A stretch of DNA of 64,000 bases, taken from contig JAJPKO010000036.1 in NCBI GenBank assembly GCA_021323655.1, positions 1 to 64,000 of the forward strand, given 5' to 3'. Source of the DNA: Acidobacteriaceae bacterium (lineage in GTDB: Bacteria > Acidobacteriota > Terriglobia > Terriglobales > Acidobacteriaceae). Below are positions 17,083 through 25,946 of the stretch, one piece after another. The translations under genes and the position numbers were made by a program. Under the pieces are notes generated by a model, which made no database searches, was not told the origin of the DNA, and worked only from the letters and a program-made list of their open reading frames with translations. Position 1 is the stretch's first letter; every line of letters starts with the position of its first letter.

Positions 17083-18660
17083 ATGAAAGCTTCCCACCAC
17101 CCAGCGAGATTCCTGGCCTCGGCCCTGTTGGCGCTCTCACTCTCGGCCTTTGCCCAGCAGCCCAATCAGGACGATCTGATCTGGCAGAAGTCTGTCAGCA
17201 AGTTCAACAAGACACGGCAGTCCTTCTTAAACGTCGTGGATAAAGACGCGCACGAAGGCCCCTTCCAGCCTGACTGGAACTCGCTGAAGGGCTACAAAAT
17301 CCCGGAATGGTATCAGGATGCGAAGTTCGGCATTTTCATTCACTGGGGCGTGTACTCTGTCCCCGCCTTTGGCAATGAATGGTATCCGCGCAACATGTAC
17401 CGCCAGGGAACGCCGGAGTTTAAGCACCAGGTGGAAACCTACGGCCCGCAGACAAAGTTCGGCTACAAAGACTTCATCCCCATGTTCCATGCGCAGGACT
17501 TTGACCCTAAAGCGTGGGCCGCCCTCTTCAAGGAGTCTGGCGCGCAATATATAATTCCCGTGGCCGAGCACCACGACGGCTTTCAGATGTATCAATCTGA
17601 GCTGAGCGACTGGAACGCCGCGAAGATGGGGCCGAAGCGCGACATCATCGGCGAGTTGCGCTCCGCGATCCTCTCCGAAGGTCTTCATTTCGGCGCATCG
17701 TCCCACCGCGCCGAGCACTACTGGTTCATGAATGGAGGACGTCAGTTCCCATCCGATGTGCAGGACCCGAAGTATGCCTCCTTCTATGGCCCCGCGCACG
17801 TTGGTATTGACCCGGAAAAGAACGGAACAGGCCACCCGGACAACGCATACCTGAACGATTGGCTCGCCCGCAGCGCGGAAATCGTCGAACGCTATCACCC
17901 TGAGCTCGTCTATTTTGACTGGTGGGTCGAGCAGGACACCTTCCAGCCCTATCTGAAACGGTTCGCTGCCTTCTATTACAACCAGGCAGCAGAGAACGGC
18001 CAGCAGGTTGTGCTTTTCCGCAAGAACAATGCTTTCCCTGACGGCACCACGGTCCTTGATATTGAACGGGGAGGTCTCGACAATATCCGCCCTCAGCACT
18101 GGCAGACCGACACTTCAGTCAGCGACCGCTCCTGGGGCTACGTCAAAGGCGATACCTATAAGTCACCTGAGAGTCTCATCTGGCAGCTCGCAGATGTCGT
18201 CAGCAAGAACGGCAATCTTTTGCTGAACATTGGCCCGAAATCTGACGGAACCATTCCCGAAGAGGCCGTGAACATCCTGCGCAAAATGGGCGCATGGCTC
18301 AAGGTGAATGGCGAGGCCATTTACGGAACGCGCCCCTGGACCACCTATGGAGAAGGTCCCACTAAGGTCGTTGCAGGCGCTTTCCGTGACACAGCGACCC
18401 AGCCTTATACCGCGCAGGACATTCGCTTCACCACCAAAGGCAAGACCTTGTATGCCATTGCGATGGGCTGGCCCTCTGACGGACATCTCCTGATTCATTC
18501 CGTAGGCACTGGCAGCGGATTCAAGGTCGGCTCAGTCTCGCTGCTGGGCCCAAACGCCACCATTCACTTCCAGCAGAAAGAGGATGGTCTTCACCTCGAT
18601 CTCCCAGCGCAGGCGCCCGGAGAATACGCATTCAGCTTCAAGCTGACTCCCGCGGAGTAG
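17083..18660 (+). CDS. Secreted alpha-L-fucosidase, GH29
   Basis: GH29 enzymes release L-fucose from glycans by a retaining mechanism. The 525-residue protein has a signal peptide (FLASALLALSLSAFAQ). The barrel shows KFGIFIHWGVYSVPAFGNEWY, AEHHDGF and the nucleophile Asp279 in VYFDWWVEQ. ATG 17083 lies 8 bases after GGAG; ATG 17077 is only 2 bases away and less likely. It is the first gene of a rightward run whose later genes oxidise and split fucose, so it supplies the sugar outside the cytoplasm. Confidence 0.94.
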   Translation: MKASHHPARFLASALLALSLSAFAQQPNQDDLIWQKSVSKFNKTRQSFLNVVDKDAHEGPFQPDWNSLKGYKIPEWYQDAKFGIFIHWGVYSVPAFGNEWYPRNMYRQGTPEFKHQVETYGPQTKFGYKDFIPMFHAQDFDPKAWAALFKESGAQYIIPVAEHHDGFQMYQSELSDWNAAKMGPKRDIIGELRSAILSEGLHFGASSHRAEHYWFMNGGRQFPSDVQDPKYASFYGPAHVGIDPEKNGTGHPDNAYLNDWLARSAEIVERYHPELVYFDWWVEQDTFQPYLKRFAAFYYNQAAENGQQVVLFRKNNAFPDGTTVLDIERGGLDNIRPQHWQTDTSVSDRSWGYVKGDTYKSPESLIWQLADVVSKNGNLLLNIGPKSDGTIPEEAVNILRKMGAWLKVNGEAIYGTRPWTTYGEGPTKVVAGAFRDTATQPYTAQDIRFTTKGKTLYAIAMGWPSDGHLLIHSVGTGSGFKVGSVSLLGPNATIHFQQKEDGLHLDLPAQAPGEYAFSFKLTPAE

Positions 18661-18714
18661 TTTTATTGACAGTTAGATATTTTTATTTATAGAACTTAGA
18701 AAGCTGAATTCCAG

Positions 18715-19821
18715 ATGGGCGCCGATATCGAATCCCGACTACAGCAGGCGTTGCGCGAAGCCGCACCTCCATGCCCGAAATCTTCTCGCCCCGTGGTCAT
18801 CATTGGAGCAGGGAGCATCGTGCATGACGCGCATCTGCCTGCATATCAAAAAGCCGGCTTTCCGGTCACGGCGCTCGTGGACGCAAGCCAGGAGCGTGCA
18901 TCAGCGGTTGCGCAGAAATTCGCCGTGCCCTTCGCGACAAACTCGATCGAAGAGGCAATCCGCAAATCCCCCGGGAACAGTGTCTTTGACGTCGCCGTAC
19001 CTGCGGGCTCCATTCTCAGCGTATTACCGCACCTTCCCGACGGAGCAGCCGTGCTCATCCAGAAGCCAATGGGCAACACGCTCCACGAAGCCGAACAGGT
19101 TCTTGCGCTCTGTCGCAGCAAGAGCCTCACGGCAGCAGTCAATTTCCAGCTCCGCTATGCGCCGGTGATGCTGGCGGCGCGACAGGTATGCGAATCTGGC
19201 CTCGTCGGCGAAATCCATGACATGGAGGTCATCGTCAGCGTTTACATGCCGTGGGACCTCTGGACCTTCCTGGCGACGGCACCGCGTCTGGAAATCCTCT
19301 ACCACAGCATCCACTATGTAGACCTCGTGCGCTCCTGGTTGGGAAACCCGCAGCGCGTCTTTGCCAAAACTGTGCGCAATCCGCTGACGCCAAAACTCGC
19401 CGCCACCAAAAGCATCATCACGCTCGATTACGGCGAATGGAAGCGCGTCCACATTGCAGCCAATCACGGTCACCAATACCAGGGCTCGCAACAAAGTTAT
19501 GTGCAGTGGGAAGGCACAGAAGGCGCTCTACGCGCAGTTATGGGGGTGAATCTCGACTATCCCAGAGGCAAGCCGGACGCGCTCAGCTTTGCCCGGCGTG
19601 GTGAACCCTGGCAGGTGTTGCCCACGCAGGGCAACTGGTTTCCAGACGCTTTCATCGGCTCCATGGGCTCCTTGCAGGCATATCTCTCCGGCGACGCACC
19701 AACACTGCCCACCAGTGTTGAAGATGCCATGGACACCATGCGCACGGTCGAGGCCGCCTACATCTCCAGTGAGCGTGACGGAGTTCCACTCCCGGAAACA
19801 CAAAGGACCAATGTTCAATGA
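18715..19821 (+). CDS. Gfo/Idh/MocA family NAD(P)-dependent dehydrogenase
   Basis: The 368-residue protein has an N-terminal Rossmann fold (VVIIGAGSIVHDAHLPAYQKAGF) and the family lysine in LIQKPMGN, where most members have EKP. The C-terminal alpha/beta domain contains YHSIHYVDLVRSWLG, holding the catalytic His. In this setting it may act as the L-fucose dehydrogenase that makes fuconolactone, a step not otherwise filled in the run, or it may handle another sugar. The stop overlaps the next gene by ATGA. The family is sure; the substrate is inferred from neighbours. Confidence 0.82.
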   Translation: MGADIESRLQQALREAAPPCPKSSRPVVIIGAGSIVHDAHLPAYQKAGFPVTALVDASQERASAVAQKFAVPFATNSIEEAIRKSPGNSVFDVAVPAGSILSVLPHLPDGAAVLIQKPMGNTLHEAEQVLALCRSKSLTAAVNFQLRYAPVMLAARQVCESGLVGEIHDMEVIVSVYMPWDLWTFLATAPRLEILYHSIHYVDLVRSWLGNPQRVFAKTVRNPLTPKLAATKSIITLDYGEWKRVHIAANHGHQYQGSQQSYVQWEGTEGALRAVMGVNLDYPRGKPDALSFARRGEPWQVLPTQGNWFPDAFIGSMGSLQAYLSGDAPTLPTSVEDAMDTMRTVEAAYISSERDGVPLPETQRTNVQ

Positions 19822-20576
19822 GTGAAGGAAAAGAAGCATTTTGCCTTAATGGAAAACACGCTCTCGTTACCGGAGGGGCCAGCGGCATCGGTGAGGCCAC
19901 CTGCCGAGAACTTGCCCGCGCTGGGGCATTTGTAACCGTCGCTGATATAAATCTCGAAAAAGCCGAATCTCTGGCAAAACAGCTGCCGCAGGCGAAGGCG
20001 GTGCTCATGGATGTGACGAAACGAGCATCCATTGAGGCAGCAGCAGCGCGGCTTGATCAGCTTGACATCCTCGTCAACAATGCGGGCATCGCGCATGTAG
20101 GTGATATTTCTCGCGTCGAAGAAGAAGAGTTTGACCACCTCATGGAAGTCAACGTCAAGTCGGTCTATCTGGTCACAAAAGCGATGCTGCCGCTGCTGTT
20201 GAAGGTCCGCGGCTCTATTGTGAACATCGGCTCCGTCGCAGGGCTGGTCGGCATCAAACAGCGTTTCGCCTACTGCACAACCAAGGGCGCGGTCGTGGCC
20301 ATGACGCGCCAGCTTGCCGTCGAATTTCCCAAAGAACTGCGCGTGAACTGCATCTGTCCTGGCACCGTGTATACGCCGTTTGTGGAAGGCTACCTCGAAA
20401 AGTACCACTCCCAAGAGAAAGACAAGATGATTGCAGAACTGAATGCGCGTCAGCCTATGGGCCGCATGGGAAAGCCCGAAGAGATTGCGGCCATGGTCCG
20501 CTACATCTGCTCTGAGGAGGCTGAGTTCATGACCGGCTCTGCGCTCACCATTGACGGCGGATGGACCGCTGCGTAA
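19818..20576 (+). CDS. SDR oxidoreductase, probable 2-keto-3-deoxy-L-fuconate dehydrogenase
   Basis: This is a classical short-chain dehydrogenase of 252 residues. The NAD(P) site is TGGASGIG near residue 17, followed by NNAGIAHVG, the catalytic Ser in IGSVAGL, and Y-x3-K in YCTTKGAVVA. In the route described in Xanthomonas, an SDR oxidises 2-keto-3-deoxy-L-fuconate to the 2,4-diketo acid, which a FAH-family hydrolase then splits. The direct neighbourhood of a fuconate dehydratase and a FAH-family gene fits that step. L-fucose dehydrogenase is the alternative. Its start overlaps the previous stop by four bases. Confidence 0.85.
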   Translation: MSEGKEAFCLNGKHALVTGGASGIGEATCRELARAGAFVTVADINLEKAESLAKQLPQAKAVLMDVTKRASIEAAAARLDQLDILVNNAGIAHVGDISRVEEEEFDHLMEVNVKSVYLVTKAMLPLLLKVRGSIVNIGSVAGLVGIKQRFAYCTTKGAVVAMTRQLAVEFPKELRVNCICPGTVYTPFVEGYLEKYHSQEKDKMIAELNARQPMGRMGKPEEIAAMVRYICSEEAEFMTGSALTIDGGWTAA

Positions 20577-20594
20577 GAAGGAGAACGATCTCGA

Positions 20595-21890
20595 TTGAGT
20601 GACCTGAGGATCATAAACGCGCGCGTCATAGACCTGCGCTTTCCCACATCTCGTGACAAGATCGGTTCGGACGCGGTCAACGTAAACCCCGACTACTCGG
20701 CGGCCTACTGCATCCTTGAAACAGACCACGGCCCCACCGGCTACGGCCTTACCTTTACCCTGGGCCGCGGCACCGAGCTGTGCGTGGAAGCGCTGAAATA
20801 CCTCTCGCGCTTTGTGGTTGGGCGTCCGCTCTCTGCGCTCACAGATGATCTCGGCGCTTTCTACCGCGACCTGACCTCCGACAGTCAGTTCCGCTGGCTT
20901 GGTCCGGAGAAAGGCGTCATCCATCTGGCCACAGGCGCGCTCATCAATGCGGTCTGGGACCTCTACGCGCGCGTGCAGCAAAAGCCGCTCTGGAAGCTGC
21001 TGGCCGACATGGATGCGGAGGAAATTGTTCGCGCCATAGATTTCCGTTACATCACGGACGCCATCACTCCTGAAGAAGCAAAACAATTGCTCTGCGATCG
21101 CAAGGCCGGAATGGATGCACGCCTGAAGCAACTGAAGCAGACCGGATATCCCGCATACACCACGTCCGTGGGATGGTTCGGTTACAGCGACGAAAAAATT
21201 GTGCGCCTGTGCGATGAGGCCCTGGCCGAGGGCTGGACACACTTCAAGCTGAAGGTCGGCGGGCGGCCAGAAGATGATCTGCGGCGCGCGCGGCTGGTCC
21301 GCAGAGAGATCGGCCCAGAACGCAGGCTAATGATGGATGCCAACCAGAAGTGGGACGTCGGCGAAGCCATCGAGCGCACTCGCGCTCTGGCTGAAGTCAA
21401 CCCCTGGTGGATGGAAGAGCCAACCAGCCCGGATGACATTCTCGGCCACGCGCGCATTCGTCGTGAAGTGCCGCAGGTGCGCATTGCTACTGGCGAGCAC
21501 TGTCACAACCGCGTCATGTTCAAGCAGTTGATGCAAGCCGGGGCCATTGACGTATGCCAGATTGACAGTTGCCGACTCGCAGGCGTGAATGAAAACCTTG
21601 CCGTCATTCTCATGGCAGCCAAATTCAACATCCCTGTATGCCCGCATGCCGGAGGAGTCGGGCTATGCGAATACGTACAGCATCTCTCGGCCTTCGATTA
21701 TCTGCGCGTTTCCACAACACTTGAAAATCGTGTCACAGAATTTGTCGACCACCTGCACGAGCACTTTGCTGATCCGGTAAGGATTCGCAACGCACACTAT
21801 ATGCTGCCGGAAAAGCCAGGCTACAGCGCGGAGATTTATCCTGAGACATATCGTGATTATGCATACCCAACTGGACGTATCTGGAGTTAA
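20595..21890 (+). CDS. L-fuconate dehydratase (enolase superfamily)
   Basis: This enzyme removes water from L-fuconate to give 2-keto-3-deoxy-L-fuconate, using Mg2+. The 431-residue protein starts at TTG (SDLRIINARVIDLRFPTS), with GGAG 11 bases upstream. Fuconate-dehydratase features include SDAVNVNPDYSAAYCILETD near the N-terminus, KLKVGG (base lysine), metal ligands in MDANQKWD, WMEEPTSPDD and TGEHCHNR, and the late CPHAGGVGLCEYVQH. The length matches FucD enzymes (about 430-440). It is the anchor gene for naming this run a fucose pathway. Confidence 0.92.
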   Translation: MSDLRIINARVIDLRFPTSRDKIGSDAVNVNPDYSAAYCILETDHGPTGYGLTFTLGRGTELCVEALKYLSRFVVGRPLSALTDDLGAFYRDLTSDSQFRWLGPEKGVIHLATGALINAVWDLYARVQQKPLWKLLADMDAEEIVRAIDFRYITDAITPEEAKQLLCDRKAGMDARLKQLKQTGYPAYTTSVGWFGYSDEKIVRLCDEALAEGWTHFKLKVGGRPEDDLRRARLVRREIGPERRLMMDANQKWDVGEAIERTRALAEVNPWWMEEPTSPDDILGHARIRREVPQVRIATGEHCHNRVMFKQLMQAGAIDVCQIDSCRLAGVNENLAVILMAAKFNIPVCPHAGGVGLCEYVQHLSAFDYLRVSTTLENRVTEFVDHLHEHFADPVRIRNAHYMLPEKPGYSAEIYPETYRDYAYPTGRIWS

Positions 21891-21893
21891 AAG

Positions 21894-22742
21894 ATGAAAT
21901 TTGTCACCTTTTCTGAGGCCGATGGAAACCCGCGCGCTGGCGCGTTGGCAGATGGTGCCGTCGTGGACCTTTCCTCACGCTTTCGCAGCGTGCTTTCCAT
22001 CATTCATGGCGGAGTAGAAGCCGTTCATGCTGCTGCAGAGCTGGTCAATTCTGAAGCGCCGCGTATTCCTCTCGGCGACATAAAACTCCATGCGCCCATT
22101 GCGGATCCGCCGCGCATCTTCTGCATCGGGCTGAACTATCGCGACCATGCAATTGAATCAAAGATGGAGATCCCGAAAGTCCCCACAGTTTTCCTCAAGC
22201 TGCCCTCTGCCCTGGTGGGACATCGGGCCGCCATCGAACTGCCGTCCATCTCTACGCAGCCCGATTACGAGGTGGAGTTCGCATGCGTTATCGGCAAAGA
22301 TGCTCGCCGTGCTGCGCAAGACAACTGGCAGGACTACATTTTCGGCTACACCATCCTGAATGATATAAGCGCCCGCGATGTGCAGCTTGCTACTTCCCAA
22401 TGGACACTCGGCAAGAGTTTCAACAGCTTTGCACCGCTCGGCCCGGCAATCGTCACGAAGGACGAGATTGCCGATCCGCACGCACTCGATATCCAGCTTT
22501 CCATCAATGGCGAGCTTCTGCAGCACTCCAACACCCGCGAGCTCATCTTTAAGCTGCCCGATCTGATTGCGTACATCTCATCCATCGTTCCGCTGCTGCC
22601 CGGCGACATCATCAGCACCGGCACGCCTGCGGGCGTGGGCCTGGGGCGCTCACCTCAACGCTGGCTCAAGGCCGGAGAAACCATCACTGCTGAAATCGCC
22701 GGCCTGGGGCAACTGGTCAACCCTGTCGTCGCTGGAGAATAA
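21894..22742 (+). CDS. FAH family hydrolase, probable 2,4-diketo-3-deoxy-L-fuconate hydrolase
   Basis: The 282-residue protein belongs to the fumarylacetoacetate hydrolase family. It shows FCIGLNYRDHAIE, the metal-binding DYEVEFACVIGK, the long NDISARDVQ and the terminal STGTPAGVGLG. In the non-phosphorylative fucose route such an enzyme cleaves 2,4-diketo-3-deoxy-L-fuconate to pyruvate and L-lactate. It begins 3 bases after the dehydratase stop. FAH proteins accept many substrates; this call rests on the neighbours. Confidence 0.87.
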   Translation: MKFVTFSEADGNPRAGALADGAVVDLSSRFRSVLSIIHGGVEAVHAAAELVNSEAPRIPLGDIKLHAPIADPPRIFCIGLNYRDHAIESKMEIPKVPTVFLKLPSALVGHRAAIELPSISTQPDYEVEFACVIGKDARRAAQDNWQDYIFGYTILNDISARDVQLATSQWTLGKSFNSFAPLGPAIVTKDEIADPHALDIQLSINGELLQHSNTRELIFKLPDLIAYISSIVPLLPGDIISTGTPAGVGLGRSPQRWLKAGETITAEIAGLGQLVNPVVAGE

Positions 22743-22751
22743 TCAGCATCC

Positions 22752-24014
22752 GTGTCCATCGCGCGCCCTGCATCTTCGTCCACTCCGCAAACAGGCGGGC
22801 CGCTTACCGAGCGGCGCTACATTGCGCCGTTCGCACTCATCACCAGCCTGTTTTTCCTGTGGGCAGTGGGAGTCAATCTCAATGACATTCTCATCCCGCA
22901 TCTCAAGGGCGCCTTTCATCTCACCGACTTCGAGTCCTCCTTCGTGCAGGTTGCATTCTTTGGCGGATACTGCCTCGCCGCCTGGCCCGCCGGACGCATC
23001 ATGGAGCGCATCGGTTATCAGCGCGGAATCGTCTGCGGCCTGCTCATCTGCGCTACAGGAGCATTTCTCTTCATACCTGCCGCCGCAGCCGGAACGTACT
23101 GGTTTTTCCTGCTGGCGCTCTTTATCATGGCCTGCGGACAGTCGTTTCTTGAGGTCTCCTCGAACCCGTATGTCACCTTCCTCGGCCCGCCATCGTCTGC
23201 TGAGCGGCGCCTGAATCTCGCCCAGTCCTTCAATGCTGTCGGCGCAGTCGTCACGCCCATCTTTGGCTCGGCCCTCATCCTCTCCCGCGCACATTCCGCG
23301 CACTCTGAGACCGACGTAGTCCGTCTGCCATACCTTCTCATTGTCGGTATCTTTCTCATCATGGCTTTCATGATCTGGTCAGCAAAGCTGCCGGTCATTC
23401 AGGAAGAAAGCGCCGAAGAGGAATCGCCGCGCTTCTCCGGAATCTTCGCGTTTCCCCACCTCCTGAAAGGCGTGGCCGCGCAATTCTGCTATGTCGGAGC
23501 GCAGGTCGGAGTGGCCAGCTTCGTCATCCGCTATGTGCAGCACACGCAGCCGGGCACGCTGGACACGGTCGCCGCCAACTACCTCAAGCTGCACCTCGTC
23601 GGCTTCATGGCAGGCCGCTTTGCCGGCTCCGCACTCATGAAAAAGATCCGGCCCGCGCACCTGCTTGCTGCCTTTGCCGCCGGATGTCTTGTCTCCGTGC
23701 TGCCCATCATCTTTCTGCATGGTCCGCTGGCGCTTGCAGGAATCGTGCTGCTTGGGTTCTTTCACTCCATCATGTTTCCCACCATCTTTGCCCTGAGCAT
23801 CCGTCACCTGGGCCCCTACACCAAGCGCGGATCATCGCTTGAAGTCATGGCCATTCTGGGGGGCGCTATCTTTCCGGCCATTATGGGCAAGATTTCTGAC
23901 GCCTCAGACATCCAGCATGCTTTCTTTATCCCTCTCGCGTGCTACATTGTCGTGCTCTACTTCGCCACGAAAGGATACAAGGTAAAGGCTGTTGTCGCAG
24001 AGCGCAGAGTTTGA
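22752..24014 (+). CDS. fucP: FucP-type L-fucose:H+ symporter (MFS)
   Basis: This is a 12-helix major facilitator of 420 residues in the FHS (fucose-galactose-glucose) family. FFLWAVGVNLNDILIPHLKGAFHL is shown here only in part (LWAVGVNLNDILIPHLK); its acidic residue in helix 1 corresponds to the fucose-binding Asp of E. coli FucP. FFGGYCLAAWPAGRIMERIGY and FLEVSSNPYVTFLG are further family blocks. The start is GTG 22752, ten bases after the FAH stop. It would import the fucose released by the fucosidase and closes the operon. Confidence 0.9.
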   Translation: MSIARPASSSTPQTGGPLTERRYIAPFALITSLFFLWAVGVNLNDILIPHLKGAFHLTDFESSFVQVAFFGGYCLAAWPAGRIMERIGYQRGIVCGLLICATGAFLFIPAAAAGTYWFFLLALFIMACGQSFLEVSSNPYVTFLGPPSSAERRLNLAQSFNAVGAVVTPIFGSALILSRAHSAHSETDVVRLPYLLIVGIFLIMAFMIWSAKLPVIQEESAEEESPRFSGIFAFPHLLKGVAAQFCYVGAQVGVASFVIRYVQHTQPGTLDTVAANYLKLHLVGFMAGRFAGSALMKKIRPAHLLAAFAAGCLVSVLPIIFLHGPLALAGIVLLGFFHSIMFPTIFALSIRHLGPYTKRGSSLEVMAILGGAIFPAIMGKISDASDIQHAFFIPLACYIVVLYFATKGYKVKAVVAERRV

Positions 24015-24053
24015 CCGCATTTCTTCCACCCTATATACTCAGAAAGTAATTCT

Positions 24054-24128
<75 letters not shown>

Positions 24129-24197
24129 GTCAGCCGAGAAAAAATTCTGCGCAGACTGGCTTCACAGTCGCCTATTGAAGTAAGATTTCCTGTCCAG

Positions 24198-24272
24198 GGC
24201 GCGGTACCCAAGTGGTAAGGGAGAGGTCTGCAAAACCTTTATGCGTCGGTTCGATTCCGACCCGCGCCTCCA
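24198..24272 (+). tRNA. tRNA-Cys (GCA)
   Basis: The 75-nt cloverleaf has acceptor arms GGCGCGG / CCGCGCC, anticodon loop CTGCAAA with anticodon GCA, T-loop GGTTCGATTCC, and an encoded CCA. It lies 69 bases after tRNA-Gly. A tyrosine-recombinase remnant points towards it from 74 bases downstream, so its 3' end is a likely attachment site. Confidence 0.97.
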
Positions 24273-24346
24273 TCCTTTTCAACAGCTTAAGACGATTGAA
24301 TCCAAAGGCTGCACCCTCTGGTTGCCAATTGGCGCTTCAAACGTCC

Positions 24347-24682
24347 TCAGTCACCAGCCTGGGCGGCTGCAGCGGCCGAAGATGGGCCGCTCAGCTGTCC
24401 ACTCAGGGTCTTTGCCGACAGGTCTGCCGATTCGTCGAGGACATGGGCGTAGAACTTGAGAAGAATGTCCGGGCGCGAGTGTCCAAGGCGCTCTTGCGCC
24501 GCCTTGACGGGCACACGTCCTTCCTCCATCTGCGTGGCCTCCCAGTGACGGAGAAGACGCCAGGCGATGTGCGGAAGATTGAGTTCCTTCGCGACCGGTT
24601 GAATGCTCCGGGCGAGAAGGTCCTCATGCCAGATAGAAGCCTTGCCAGTATGCTGGATCGCGATCCTCACGCAACCGGACAC
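24347..24682 (-). pseudogene. Tyrosine recombinase/integrase, C-terminal remnant
   Basis: About 111 residues of a phage-type integrase remain. The catalytic region shows LLRHWEAT (Arg and neighbours), GRVPVKAAQERLGHSRPD (the LGHS box) and the tyrosine in LKFYAHVLDE. The core-binding half and the first catalytic Arg region are absent, and no continuation is visible between 24683 and the next gene at 24867. Its position beside tRNA-Cys, pointing towards it, is that of an integrated island whose integrase has decayed. Confidence 0.75.
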
Positions 24683-24866
24683 TGCCGGTCTGAAATCAAT
24701 GGGGTTCCCAGGTTTTTAAGCCAGCGTGTGATCCCTGCGAATGGTATTTTTGTTGCGGCGCGGAGTACGTATGACTCATTGTTGGTCGCCTTGCGCGGAG
24801 TGAACATGAAAAAGTGAGAACATTTAAAGCCCGAAGGCTGTAAATGCCTTTGGAGCAGAGCAGAAC

Positions 24867-25946
24867 ATGGCGACCGCCAACCAATACACGGAAAGTCTAC
24901 CCCACGAAGACTCCCAGCAGCTTGATCCCGAAGTGCTTCGTCGTCTTTATACTTACATGCTCAAGTGCCGAATGGTTGAGGAGCGTATCCGCGTCCTTTA
25001 CCGCCAGGGAAGGTTCGCCGGAAACTATTTTGCTGCCGTAGGTCAGGAAGCAACTGAAGTTGGCGCGACGATTGATCTGTTACCCGAAGACACGGTTGGA
25101 CCCTCTCACCGCAACTTCGTCACGAACATCATGAAAGGCACACCGCTGACGTTGTTGTTGGCGCATATTTATGGAAGGGAGACGAGCCCTGACCAGGGGC
25201 GCTCGGCCCCAGCCCATTGCGGGTATGCGCCATTGAATGTCATTACACCGTCATCGACGATAGCGGCTCAACAGAATATCGGTGTTGGAATCGCCCTGGC
25301 CTACAAGATGCAGAGAAAGCCCAACGTTGTTGTCGCGCTTACCGGCGAGGGTGCCACCAGTCTCGGCTTTTGGCACGAAGCGGTGAACTTCGCAGCGGTA
25401 CACAAGCTGCCCATCATCTTCGTGATTGAGAACAACGGTTACGCGGAATCTGTTCCGCTGTCGCTGCAGACAGCAGTCGAGAACTTGAGTTCGAAAGCCG
25501 CAGGCTACGGGATTCCCGGCGTCACGGTCGATGGCAATGATGTCGTGGCCGTGTACACCGCGATGCGCGAGGCGATTGATCGGGCGCGCTCGGGCCGAGG
25601 AGCGACACTCGTCGAATGCAAGACCTACCGCTGGTACGGTCATTCTGAGATTGATCCCGCCAAGTATCGTGATCCAGTCGAGGTCGAGTACTGGAAAGCG
25701 CGCGATCCCATTCCAGCGATGGAACGCTACCTCGCAGCGCGGAACCTCTGGTCTGATCAGTGGAAGCAGGAACTGGCTGCCGAGATTAATCGGGAGATCG
25801 ACGAGGCCGTCGCGTTCGCAGAGAATTCTCCTAAGCCGAAACCGGATGAGGCGCTCGATCACGTCTACTCCTTCAGCATCCGGGAGCGTGAGTTGAAGCG
25901 TAAGGTTTGGCCTCCACGACCCGAAGGGAGTCCATCATGGCGGTGA
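24867..25946 (+). CDS. 2-oxo-acid dehydrogenase E1 alpha subunit
   Basis: This is the TPP-binding alpha chain of a pyruvate, branched-chain 2-oxo-acid or acetoin dehydrogenase E1 heterotetramer. The 359-residue protein shows the TPP/Mg motif GEGATSLGFWHEAVNFA...ENNGYAES, with KCRMVEERIRVLYRQGRFAG near the start and a late phosphorylation-loop-like YRWYGHSEIDPAKYR. The last ten bases overlap the E1 beta start. No E2 or E3 gene follows, so it must borrow these from elsewhere. Which keto acid is used cannot be told. It is the first intact gene of the putative island. Confidence 0.88.
   Translation: MATANQYTESLPHEDSQQLDPEVLRRLYTYMLKCRMVEERIRVLYRQGRFAGNYFAAVGQEATEVGATIDLLPEDTVGPSHRNFVTNIMKGTPLTLLLAHIYGRETSPDQGRSAPAHCGYAPLNVITPSSTIAAQQNIGVGIALAYKMQRKPNVVVALTGEGATSLGFWHEAVNFAAVHKLPIIFVIENNGYAESVPLSLQTAVENLSSKAAGYGIPGVTVDGNDVVAVYTAMREAIDRARSGRGATLVECKTYRWYGHSEIDPAKYRDPVEVEYWKARDPIPAMERYLAARNLWSDQWKQELAAEINREIDEAVAFAENSPKPKPDEALDHVYSFSIRERELKRKVWPPRPEGSPSWR

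Noticed and set aside
19815-21242. 475-codon leftward frame across the SDR and fuconate dehydratase genes
   Set aside because: Antisense shadow of two clearly identified enzymes in a high-GC genome.
24212-24817. 201-codon frame crossing tRNA-Cys
   Set aside because: It would translate a tRNA gene and the antisense strand of the integrase remnant.
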